Positions 1-6,701 of a DNA stretch of 13,185 nt are shown here, one piece after another (the stretch's first letter is position 1; each line of letters starts with the position of its first letter). This stretch comes from Christiangramia sp. GTDB taxonomy: Bacteria; Bacteroidota; Bacteroidia; Flavobacteriales; Flavobacteriaceae. The notes under the pieces are model-generated. The model was not told where the DNA came from. It worked only from the letters and a program-made list of their open reading frames with translations, and made no database searches. The position numbers and the translations under genes were made by a program. The DNA is taken from contig JAGXII010000100.1 in the NCBI GenBank assembly GCA_024635735.1, positions 1 through 13,185 on the forward strand, in the 5' to 3' direction.

Positions 1-279
1 CAGCAGGTTAAACTTGCAAGATTAAAAGGAGAATTCGTATGGCATTCCCACGAGAATGAAGATGAACTTTTCTGGATCGTTAAAGGCGAACTCAAAATTG
101 AATTCAGAGATAAAACGGTTGTACTTAAGGAAAATGAATTTCTTGTTGTTCCCCGGGGTGTGGAACATAAGCCTGTAGCTGAAGAAGAAGTTCTGGTGAT
201 GCTATTCGAACCTGCATCCACCTTACATACGGGAAAGACACAGCACGAACTTACCAGGAAAAAACTGGATCATATTTAA
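1..279 (+). CDS. Cupin-domain protein, C-terminal 92 residues (5' end outside window)
   Basis: The reading frame is open from base 1 and ends at TAA 277-279, so the start lies upstream of the window. The visible part is a small single-domain cupin beta-barrel. Cupin motif 1 is seen as H15-S-H17 followed by E22 and G29 (visible-residue numbering), and motif 2 as P51-R-G53 with H56. These three His and one Glu are the usual metal ligands of the fold, so a metal-binding barrel is likely. Cupins cover enzymes, sugar isomerases and binding proteins, and nothing here fixes the substrate. No DNA-binding domain is visible, though one could lie in the missing part. The stop is followed at once by TAG and the TTG start of an MFS permease, so the two genes are probably one transcript and may be translationally coupled. 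Family call is firm, function is not. Confidence 0.85.
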   Translation, partial: QQVKLARLKGEFVWHSHENEDELFWIVKGELKIEFRDKTVVLKENEFLVVPRGVEHKPVAEEEVLVMLFEPASTLHTGKTQHELTRKKLDHI

Positions 280-282
280 TAG

Positions 283-1455
283 TTGGCTACAAAAAAACAG
301 ATATTACCCATTATTGTAATTTCACAGTTCTGCTGTACTTCGTTATGGTTTGCCGGAAACGCAGTAATGACAGACCTTGTTCGGGATTTTAATTTAAATC
401 CTGAAGCTCTGGGACATTTAACCTCGGCGGTACAGTTTGGGTTTATCTGCGGAACTTTATTTTTTGCCTTTTTGACAATTGCAGACAGGTTTTCTCCTTC
501 AAAGGTGTTTTTCTTTTGTGCTCTTATAGGCGCATTATTTAATGCGGGAACCATCCTTGATAATAACAGTTTTGAAAGCCTGCTCATTTTTAGATTTCTT
601 ACCGGTCTTTCCCTTGCCGGAATTTATCCTGTAGGAATGAAAATAGCAGCCGATTATTTTCAGAAAGGTCTCGGAAAATCTCTGGGATTTCTGGTAGGAG
701 CACTGGTACTGGGTACTGCTTTCCCGCATTTATTAAAAGAGATTACAGGTTCTGAAGGATTACCGTGGCGAAGTGTTCTTCTTTTAACTTCAGGCATTTC
801 GGTGTTGGGAGGATCGTTAATTTTAATTTTCGTCCCTAACGGTCCTTACCGAACAAGACTTACAAAGCCAGATTTTTCTGCACTTTTCAGAGTTTTTAAA
901 AATTCTGAATTTCGGTCTGCGGCTTTCGGATATTTTGGCCATATGTGGGAATTATATGCGTTCTGGGCTTTTGTACCTGTAATCCTTAAGGCCTATCAAC
1001 AAATTCACCCGGCTGCCAGCTTCAGTATTTCTCTAATTTCTTTTCTAATTATCGGTCTTGGAGGAATTGCCTGTGTTGCCGGCGGTTTTATTTCAGAAAA
1101 AATTGGAGTTAAAAAAACAGCGGCAACGGCACTCTTCCTCTCCGGACTTTGTTGCCTGCTGTCCCCCTTAATTTATTTTATCAATTCTGAGATAATATTA
1201 ATAAGTTTCCTGTTCTTCTGGGGATTGGTAGTAGTTGCAGATTCCCCGTTATTTTCTACCCTTGTTGCAAAAAATGCTCCTTCCCAATCAAAAGGAACGG
1301 CGCTTACGATAGTGAATTGTATAGGTTTTTCAATTACTATTATTAGTGTACAGCTGCTCAACATTTTACAGGTATTAATGAACGAAATTTTTCTTTTGAG
1401 TATTCTTGCAGCCGGTCCGGTAATTGGATTAATCGCCCTTTATCAAAAGAGGTGA
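283..1455 (+). CDS. Major facilitator superfamily (MFS) permease, TTG start
   Basis: This 390-residue protein has about twelve hydrophobic segments and no other domain, the usual size for a 12-helix MFS carrier in the inner membrane. MFS features include an Asp68-Arg69 pair in the loop after the second helix (motif A-like) and an Arg104-containing fourth helix reading RFLTGLSLAGIYPVG. The central hydrophilic loop lies near residues 188-210. The start is taken as TTG 283. The codon before it is TAG, no in-frame ATG lies upstream, and the first in-frame ATG (residue 29) would delete helix 1. The gene begins three bases after the stop of the cupin gene, which suggests coupled expression and perhaps a shared substrate. 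The substrate cannot be read from the sequence. A weak hairpin follows at 1465-1486. Confidence 0.85.
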   Translation: MATKKQILPIIVISQFCCTSLWFAGNAVMTDLVRDFNLNPEALGHLTSAVQFGFICGTLFFAFLTIADRFSPSKVFFFCALIGALFNAGTILDNNSFESLLIFRFLTGLSLAGIYPVGMKIAADYFQKGLGKSLGFLVGALVLGTAFPHLLKEITGSEGLPWRSVLLLTSGISVLGGSLILIFVPNGPYRTRLTKPDFSALFRVFKNSEFRSAAFGYFGHMWELYAFWAFVPVILKAYQQIHPAASFSISLISFLIIGLGGIACVAGGFISEKIGVKKTAATALFLSGLCCLLSPLIYFINSEIILISFLFFWGLVVVADSPLFSTLVAKNAPSQSKGTALTIVNCIGFSITIISVQLLNILQVLMNEIFLLSILAAGPVIGLIALYQKR

Positions 1456-1464
1456 TATTATGTT

Positions 1465-1490
1465 ATTCCGGTATCTAATCCGGAATTTTA
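1465..1490 (+). terminator. Weak terminator-like hairpin after the MFS gene
   Basis: A 7-bp stem ATTCCGG (1465-1471) pairs with CCGGAAT (1480-1486) around an 8-base loop. Only a short T run (1486-1489) follows, so termination may be inefficient. It lies 10 bases after the MFS stop codon. Confidence 0.4.
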
Positions 1491-1669
1491 AAAACTGAGG
1501 AAAGTAAGGTCTCCTCTAAAGAATGCAATTTCACTAGAAATTCAATGTAAATCGAACCAGATTTAAATATGGTAGTTAATTAAATCTTAATCGGCGAAAT
1601 CTCTCTCTTAATTTTTTGGATTTGGCCAAGTATCCTGCTAGCTTACGCGCCTTAAAATTAAATGTCATT

Positions 1670-2140
1670 ATGAAGATTAAAAATGTAATAAGTAGTTTAC
1701 TTGTAATAGTTACTTTAGGAGTTAGCGGATTGAACGCTCAAAACACTCAAATGCCGCCTCAGCAGAAACAAATTGAGGTGAGCCAGTCTGAATTAACACA
1801 ATTCGCAGAAGTATTCCAGAAAATGAGAATGCTTAACCAGGAAGCTCAAAAGGAAATGATGGAGGTTATAAAAGATGAAGGTTTTGAATTACAACGATTC
1901 AATGAAATTCACCAGGCTTCCATGGATCCAAATAAAGAAGTTGAACTTTCTGATGCTGAAGACGCAAAATATAAAGCAGCTGTAAAAGAGCTTGAAAGCA
2001 TGCAGCCCGAATTTCAAAAAGAAATGCAGGACCTTATAGCTGATAGCGATTTGAGCATGGAAAGATACCAGAAAATAGCAATGGCTTTAAGAGCTGACGC
2101 TGAATTGCAGAAAAGACTTCAGGAAGTATTGAAGAGCTAA
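1670..2140 (+). CDS. Small exported DUF4168-family protein
   Basis: The 156-residue product starts with a signal peptide, Met-Lys-Ile-Lys followed by a hydrophobic core, and a likely cleavage site in LNAQ around residues 21-24. The mature part is hydrophilic and strongly helical, rich in Glu, Gln, Lys and Met. It shows two similar halves in which a phrase like FQKEMQDLI or AQKEMMEVI precedes a (E)RYQKIAMAL or LQRFNEIHQ segment. This matches my memory of DUF4168, a periplasmic family of unknown function in cyanobacteria, proteobacteria and Bacteroidota. The frame is open further upstream to a TTG at 1616, but ATG 1670 puts the signal peptide at the N terminus and is preferred. A strong terminator follows 21 bases after the stop, and a weak hairpin separates the gene from the MFS gene, so it is probably a single-gene unit. 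Function unknown. Confidence 0.8.
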   Translation: MKIKNVISSLLVIVTLGVSGLNAQNTQMPPQQKQIEVSQSELTQFAEVFQKMRMLNQEAQKEMMEVIKDEGFELQRFNEIHQASMDPNKEVELSDAEDAKYKAAVKELESMQPEFQKEMQDLIADSDLSMERYQKIAMALRADAELQKRLQEVLKS

Positions 2141-2161
2141 ACTAAGATTGGATAAATATTT

Positions 2162-2194
2162 AAAAAGGGTAGGTTATAAAATCTACCCTTTTTT
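2162..2194 (+). terminator. Rho-independent terminator after the DUF4168 gene
   Basis: AAAAAGGGTAG (2162-2172) pairs perfectly with CTACCCTTTTT (2183-2193) around a 10-base loop and runs into a T tract. It lies 21 bases after the stop codon. The A tract on the left makes it potentially active on both strands. Confidence 0.9.
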
Positions 2195-2276
2195 ATTTCT
2201 TAAAACTTATAACGAATTTTAAAGAAACCCAGTGAAACTTTAAGCCTATTTTAAAACCCAGGTTTTTTCAAGGCAT

Positions 2277-2284
2277 TAATTTTG
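2277..2284 (+). promoter_or_regulatory. Candidate -7 promoter element of the metallopeptidase-like gene
   Basis: TAATTTTG matches the Bacteroidota -7 consensus TAnnTTTG exactly and lies 27 bases before the ATG at 2312. I see no TTTG -33 element at the usual spacing, so the call rests on the octamer alone. Confidence 0.45.
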
Positions 2285-2311
2285 TTGTAATTTGAGTACA
2301 ATTAATAAGAC

Positions 2312-2971
2312 ATGAAATATACATTTAGAAAAACCATTATTTTCTTCACGTTTTTCTTTTGCCTATTTTCTGTTGATGCCCAGAATGAAACTATGAAGCA
2401 AAAAGACAGCCTCAAATTCAGCAATAAGATTGTTCCTGATGAAATATGGCGGGAAGCTTATATAGCGCTTTCCCATTATCCGGAATTAAAGGATACACCT
2501 ATTGAATTCAGATTCAAAAGAAATATCAAAAAGTCCTTTATGCAGGCTCAGCCAAAAATCGGGGGTCTTTTGAAAAGACGTAAGAATCGTGGTTACCTGG
2601 TTTTTATTAATGAAAAATTTAAAATTGAAGGAAAAGATTTTGATATGACCACAGTACCATCAGATGTGCTGGTAGGCTGGCTGGGGCATGAACTTGGGCA
2701 TATTATGGATTATATTGATAGAAAAGGTATCGACATCATATGGTTTGGGATGAAATATCTCACTTCAAAAAATTACATACGAAAAGCCGAAAGAGCCGCG
2801 GATACTTATGCTGTAAATCATGGTTTGGGCAAATATATTATCGCTACCAAAGATTTTATTCTGAATAATTCAGACCTGTCTGATAGTTATAAAGACCGAA
2901 TTAAAAACCTTTACCTTTCCCAGAAAGAAATTATGGTTCTTATTGACGGAGCAAAAACAGTAATTGAATAG
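2312..2971 (+). CDS. Predicted exported gluzincin-type metallopeptidase (HExxH)
   Basis: The 219-residue protein begins with a clear signal peptide: basic start, Phe-rich core, cleavage near Asp-Ala-Gln at residues 22-24. A zinc-peptidase signature HELGH occupies residues 126-130. A second helix reads AERAADTYA, with E160 and D164 spaced as in the third-ligand ExxxD motif of gluzincins such as the M48 family. All expected metal ligands and the catalytic Glu127 are present, so activity is plausible. The protein lacks the membrane helices of HtpX or Ste24 and is shorter than most M48 enzymes, so the exact family is uncertain. It should act in the periplasm or outside the cell. The substrate is unknown. 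The gene ends two bases before the stop of the convergent GH3 gene, and no terminator hairpin lies between them. Confidence 0.72.
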   Translation: MKYTFRKTIIFFTFFFCLFSVDAQNETMKQKDSLKFSNKIVPDEIWREAYIALSHYPELKDTPIEFRFKRNIKKSFMQAQPKIGGLLKRRKNRGYLVFINEKFKIEGKDFDMTTVPSDVLVGWLGHELGHIMDYIDRKGIDIIWFGMKYLTSKNYIRKAERAADTYAVNHGLGKYIIATKDFILNNSDLSDSYKDRIKNLYLSQKEIMVLIDGAKTVIE

Positions 2972-2973
2972 AT

Positions 2974-4503
2974 TTAATTTTGTTGTTCAGCAACGAATTT
3001 TTCCCAGTTGGCAAACTTTTCTTCATTCATCACCTTTTCCATTTTCACCTGTCCGCCCTTCTTTTTATTCACTGCATTCCATTCATGAAAAATATTCGGA
3101 TCTATAGTAAATACTTGCACACCTTTCAATGCTTTAGACCGGGCAACACTGTAATTCTTATTAGCTCCTTTTAGGACATTATCCAAGACTTCTGCAAGGT
3201 TTTCATCATTGGCTTCATATTCCGTTCCAAGGTACCAGAAATGATAATATTCGCCATCTTCTGCCCTCCTGGCCGCCACCACGAATTCAGGGATCTTGAT
3301 CCCGAATTCTTCTTCAAGTTCCTGTACGGCATCATTCATTTTGTTCACTGAAAGCTGTGACCCAACCACATTCAAAAAAAATTTGGTCCTGCCGGTAATT
3401 TTGATCTCAAGTTTTTCCCTGTCGCTAAATTTAATCGTGTCACCAATTAAATATCTCCAGGCACCACTTACCGTAGAGATTAGCAAAACATATTCTGCTT
3501 CTTCCTCAACTTCTGAAAGTGGAATAACCGGAGCGTCGTTGATAATGGAACCGTCCTGGTTAATATATTCGGCTTTAAAAGGTACAAACTCAAAATAAAT
3601 CCCATTATCGGTGATTAGTTTCATTGCATGTGTACCGGGACGGTTCTGCAATGCCAGAAAGCCTTCTGAAGCCAGATAAGTATCTATTACCTGCACCGGT
3701 TTTCCCCAGATTTCTTCAAAACTTTTAGTATAGGGTTCAAAAGCTACACCTCCTGAAGTATAAACCTGAAGATTTGGCCAGACCTCATGAATATTGTCCA
3801 CTTTATGATACTCGATTACTTTTTTAAGCATCAATTCTGTCCAGGACGGAATTCCACTTAATGCACCAATATCCCAGTTTTTAGCATTCTCGGCAATCTT
3901 TTGTACTCTATCATCCCATTCATCGATCTTTGCAATTTCTTCTCCGGGCTTATAATATCCACGAAACCAGAAAGGAATATTGCTGGCACTAATTCCGCTA
4001 ATTTCTCCTTCCTCATGGTCACCTTCCCTTTGCAGGTCTGTAGAACTCCCAAGCATCATAATCTCCTTTTCAAAGAAATCGGGAGGTAAATCAAAATTAC
4101 TTAAAGCGCTTACCTGTTTGATACCCGCTTTTCGAATAGCCTCCACCATATCATCGGTTACCGGAATCCTTTTGCTACTTTTCCCGGTAGTTCCAGAACT
4201 TAGTGCAAAATAAGGTGGCTTTCCAGGCCAGGTGACATTTTCTTCTCCTTCGTGATATTTATGCCACCATTCTTTATCAATCTTATTATAGTCGAAGTAT
4301 GGAACCTTCTCGGAGAAGGTCTTTTCAATATTACCAGACTTGAGAATTTCTTCGAATTCATAGTGCTTTCCAAAAGCAGTATTTTTTGCCCTTTTCAGTA
4401 GATTTCGCAGAACCTCCTCCTGATTTTTCACAGCTTCTCCTTCAGAAGTAAGACTTCCTTTAAGGTCGATTAAACTCTTAATTATAGATCCAAATATTGC
4501 CAT
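2974..4503 (-). CDS. GH3-family acyl-adenylating enzyme (GH3 auxin-responsive promoter family)
   Basis: The 509-residue cytoplasmic protein belongs to the GH3 branch of the ANL adenylating superfamily. Plant members use ATP to join jasmonate, auxin or benzoates to amino acids. Three family motifs are intact: the phosphate-binding loop SSGTTGKS at residues 102-109, TYLASEG at 275-281 (the YxxSE adenine-binding motif), and YLIGDT at 351-356 (the YxxGD ribose-binding motif). A hinge-like GRTKFFLN follows at 371-378, then a small C-terminal domain with Lys-rich KKKGGQVKM at 480-488. Length is normal for bacterial members. It has no signal peptide. The acyl and amine substrates cannot be read from the sequence, and no biosynthetic partner is adjacent. 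ATG 4503 starts the family-typical N terminus. It is convergent with the metallopeptidase gene and divergent from the DUF3820 gene, so it is probably monocistronic. Confidence 0.9.
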   Translation of the reverse strand: MAIFGSIIKSLIDLKGSLTSEGEAVKNQEEVLRNLLKRAKNTAFGKHYEFEEILKSGNIEKTFSEKVPYFDYNKIDKEWWHKYHEGEENVTWPGKPPYFALSSGTTGKSSKRIPVTDDMVEAIRKAGIKQVSALSNFDLPPDFFEKEIMMLGSSTDLQREGDHEEGEISGISASNIPFWFRGYYKPGEEIAKIDEWDDRVQKIAENAKNWDIGALSGIPSWTELMLKKVIEYHKVDNIHEVWPNLQVYTSGGVAFEPYTKSFEEIWGKPVQVIDTYLASEGFLALQNRPGTHAMKLITDNGIYFEFVPFKAEYINQDGSIINDAPVIPLSEVEEEAEYVLLISTVSGAWRYLIGDTIKFSDREKLEIKITGRTKFFLNVVGSQLSVNKMNDAVQELEEEFGIKIPEFVVAARRAEDGEYYHFWYLGTEYEANDENLAEVLDNVLKGANKNYSVARSKALKGVQVFTIDPNIFHEWNAVNKKKGGQVKMEKVMNEEKFANWEKFVAEQQN

Positions 4504-4663
4504 TCGCCATGTATCTTTTTCGAGGGCTAAATCTAAAAATACGGTTCTGAAAAAGAGCCCTACTTATCAAATATTTAACGGAAAATCTTTTCAATATCAG
4601 GCTTTAGAATGTTTTGCCGGTAAAGGAATAATTTCGAACTTCCGTCCATAATTAATAGATACT

Positions 4664-4903
4664 TTGAATCCCGATCCTCAAAAACTAATTGAACTTGCAT
4701 ACGCTAAAATGCACTTTGGCAAGTATAAAGATTATTACCTGTCAGATATTCCGGAGCCCTATTATGTATGGTTTCGACAAAAAGGATTTCCAACAGGGAA
4801 ACTGGGAGACCAGATGCAGCAAGTCTATGAATTAAAGGTTAACAGTCTGGAAAATTTATTGCGACAGATTAGGAAAAGATATCCTAACCCCTATAAAAAG
4901 TAA
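4664..4903 (+). CDS. Small DUF3820-family protein, TTG start
   Basis: The 79-residue protein shows the DUF3820 core: MHFGKYKDYYLSDIPEPYY (about residues 16-34), then VWFRQKGFPTGKLGDQM (35-51). The FGKYK, L-S/A-D-I/L-P and KGFP-GKLG landmarks are characteristic of this short family. Some members have been annotated as putative quorum-sensing-regulated virulence factors, but no activity is established. It is soluble and has no signal peptide. The start is taken as TTG 4664, which gives the usual N terminus (Asn-Pro-Asp at residues 2-4). The frame closes 12 bases further upstream at TAA 4649-4651 with no ATG between, and the next ATG, at residue 16, would cut into the core. It lies 112 bases before pyrG on the same strand and divergent from the GH3 gene. 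Confidence 0.78.
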   Translation: MNPDPQKLIELAYAKMHFGKYKDYYLSDIPEPYYVWFRQKGFPTGKLGDQMQQVYELKVNSLENLLRQIRKRYPNPYKK

Positions 4904-4945
4904 GGAATCTCATCTGTTAAGGCGATCCTAATATTCGCATTACAA

Positions 4946-4980
4946 TTTGACTGCTTTTTCTATTCTTCTTTGTAATTTAG
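4946..4980 (+). promoter_or_regulatory. Candidate pyrG promoter
   Basis: TTTG at 4946-4949 and TAATTTAG at 4973-4980 resemble the Bacteroidota -33 and -7 boxes. The -7 has one mismatch to TAnnTTTG, and the spacing (23 bases) is longer than the usual 19 or so. The -7 box ends 35 bases before the pyrG ATG. I did not see a C-rich initial transcript or attenuator of the kind known upstream of some pyrG genes. Confidence 0.3.
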
Positions 4981-5015
4981 CGCCCTGAATAAACAACGCA
5001 ACAAACTTTTCAGAA

Positions 5016-6656
5016 ATGGCCGAAACCAAGTATATATTTGTAACCGGAGGTGTGTCTTCTTCCCTGGGAAAAGGAATTATTGCCGCTTCTCTGGCCAAGT
5101 TGCTACAGGCACGTGGTTTTAAAACCACTATTCAGAAGCTGGATCCCTACATAAATGTTGACCCCGGCACTTTAAACCCCTACGAACACGGAGAATGTTA
5201 TGTGACCGAAGATGGTGCGGAAACCGATCTAGATCTGGGACATTACGAGCGTTTTCTTAATGTAAATACTTCTCAGGCCAATAATGTTACCACTGGAAGA
5301 ATTTACCAGAGCGTAATTGAAAAAGAGCGTCGCGGTGAATTTCTTGGAAAAACCGTCCAGGTAGTTCCTCATATTACCAATGAAATAAAAGAAAGAATTC
5401 AGATCCTCGGTCAGAATGGTGATTACGACATCGTGATCACAGAAATTGGAGGAACTGTGGGTGATATTGAATCCCTTCCATATATTGAAGCGGTTCGACA
5501 GTTAAAATGGGAACTTGGTGATGACAACGCGCTGGTGATCCACTTAACACTGGTACCTTATTTATCTGCCGCGGGTGAATTAAAGACAAAACCAACTCAG
5601 CATAGCGTAAAAACATTGATGGAAAGTGGTATAAAAGCCGATATTCTGGTTTGCCGTACTGAACATGAACTTTCAGATGATATACGCCGTAAACTGGCTC
5701 TTTTCTGTAACGTTCGCCAGGAAGCAGTTATCCAGAGTATTGATGCCCATACTATTTATGATGTTCCCAATATGATGCTGAAGGAAGGTCTGGACACCGT
5801 TACACTGAAAAAACTGGCTTTACCCGATGATAGTACTCCAAATCTTGATCGCTGGAACCAGTTTCTTAAAAAACATAAAAACCCTAAAGCTGAAGTGCAT
5901 ATTGGACTTATTGGAAAATATGTTGAACTTCAGGATTCCTACAAATCAATTTTAGAATCTTTTATTCACGCAGGCGCTGAAAATGAGGTCTTTGTGAATG
6001 TAGAATATATTCATTCAGAATTCATTAATGAAAATACCATTCACAATAAAATAAGTCATTTAGACGGTATTCTGGTTGCTCCGGGCTTTGGAGAACGTGG
6101 TATTGAAGGAAAGATCGATGCCGTAAGATACGCCCGGGAAAATAATCTGCCTTTCCTTGGAATATGTCTGGGAATGCAAATGGCCGTGATTGAATTTGCC
6201 CGAAATGTACTGCAGTTAAAAGGAGCTAATTCTACTGAAATGGATCCTTCAACCAAGCATCCGGTAATTGACCTGATGGAGGCTCAGAAAAAGATCACTC
6301 ATAAAGGTGGAACTATGCGTTTGGGAGCCTGGGATTGTAAACTAAAGAAGAAATCTATAATTAGGGATGTATATCAAACAGATGAAATAAAAGAAAGACA
6401 CCGCCATCGTTATGAATACAATAATAAATATAAAGAGCAACTTGAGAATGCCGGTATGTCAAGTACAGGAATCAATCCGGAAACAGGCCTGGTAGAAGTT
6501 ATTGAACTTGAAGACCATCCATGGTTTGTAGGCGTGCAGTATCATCCGGAATATAAAAGTACGGTAGCCAGTCCACATCCTCTCTTCGTGGCATTTGTGA
6601 AGGCCGCCAACGAACACGCTCAAAAAAATAAAAATGCCAAGATGGCACAGAAATAA
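5016..6656 (+). CDS. pyrG: CTP synthase
   Basis: CTP synthase makes CTP from UTP, ATP and glutamine, the last step of pyrimidine nucleotide synthesis, in the cytoplasm. The 546-residue length matches the family (E. coli 545). The N-terminal amidoligase domain starts with the nucleotide-binding loop TGGVSSSLGKG at 10-20. It continues with KLDPYINVDPGT at 41-52 and the EIGGTVGDIES stretch at 143-153. The C-terminal class I glutamine amidotransferase domain has the oxyanion segment APGFGERG at 355-362, the nucleophile Cys384 in GICLG, and the partner residues His510 and Glu512 in YHPEY. All catalytic residues are present, so the enzyme should be functional. ATG 5016 gives the standard MAxTKYIFVTGG start. 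yidC follows after 45 bases on the same strand, and co-transcription is likely. Confidence 0.98.
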   Translation: MAETKYIFVTGGVSSSLGKGIIAASLAKLLQARGFKTTIQKLDPYINVDPGTLNPYEHGECYVTEDGAETDLDLGHYERFLNVNTSQANNVTTGRIYQSVIEKERRGEFLGKTVQVVPHITNEIKERIQILGQNGDYDIVITEIGGTVGDIESLPYIEAVRQLKWELGDDNALVIHLTLVPYLSAAGELKTKPTQHSVKTLMESGIKADILVCRTEHELSDDIRRKLALFCNVRQEAVIQSIDAHTIYDVPNMMLKEGLDTVTLKKLALPDDSTPNLDRWNQFLKKHKNPKAEVHIGLIGKYVELQDSYKSILESFIHAGAENEVFVNVEYIHSEFINENTIHNKISHLDGILVAPGFGERGIEGKIDAVRYARENNLPFLGICLGMQMAVIEFARNVLQLKGANSTEMDPSTKHPVIDLMEAQKKITHKGGTMRLGAWDCKLKKKSIIRDVYQTDEIKERHRHRYEYNNKYKEQLENAGMSSTGINPETGLVEVIELEDHPWFVGVQYHPEYKSTVASPHPLFVAFVKAANEHAQKNKNAKMAQK

Positions 6657-6673
6657 AAACTGGCCGTTTTTTT
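6655..6673 (+). terminator. Weak hairpin with T tract between pyrG and yidC
   Basis: AAAAAC (6655-6660) can pair with GTTTTT (6666-6671) around TGGCC, followed by further Ts to 6673. The stem has a single G-C pair and overlaps the pyrG stop codon. It could be a partial attenuator but may be chance. Low confidence. Confidence 0.2.
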
Positions 6674-6701
6674 GACAAGACAAGCATAAGTAAATTAAAT
6701 A

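Noticed and set aside
1600..1625. T-rich TAATTTTTTG considered as a promoter -7 box for the DUF4168 gene
   Set aside because: The TA and TTTG parts are separated by four bases instead of two, so it does not fit the TAnnTTTG consensus.
1616..1669. An upstream TTG start adding 18 residues to the DUF4168 protein
   Set aside because: The extension would bury the signal peptide. ATG 1670 places a basic residue and hydrophobic core right at the N terminus.
3858..4213. Overlapping open frames on both strands inside the GH3 gene
   Set aside because: They are shadows of a well-conserved coding frame. Their translations are Ser/Leu/Pro-rich with no family resemblance.
4523..4561. Inverted repeat AGGGCT/AGCCCT in the leader of the GH3 gene, considered as a regulatory hairpin
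   Set aside because: A 6-bp stem with a 27-base loop is expected by chance, and it has no accompanying terminator or riboswitch-like motif.
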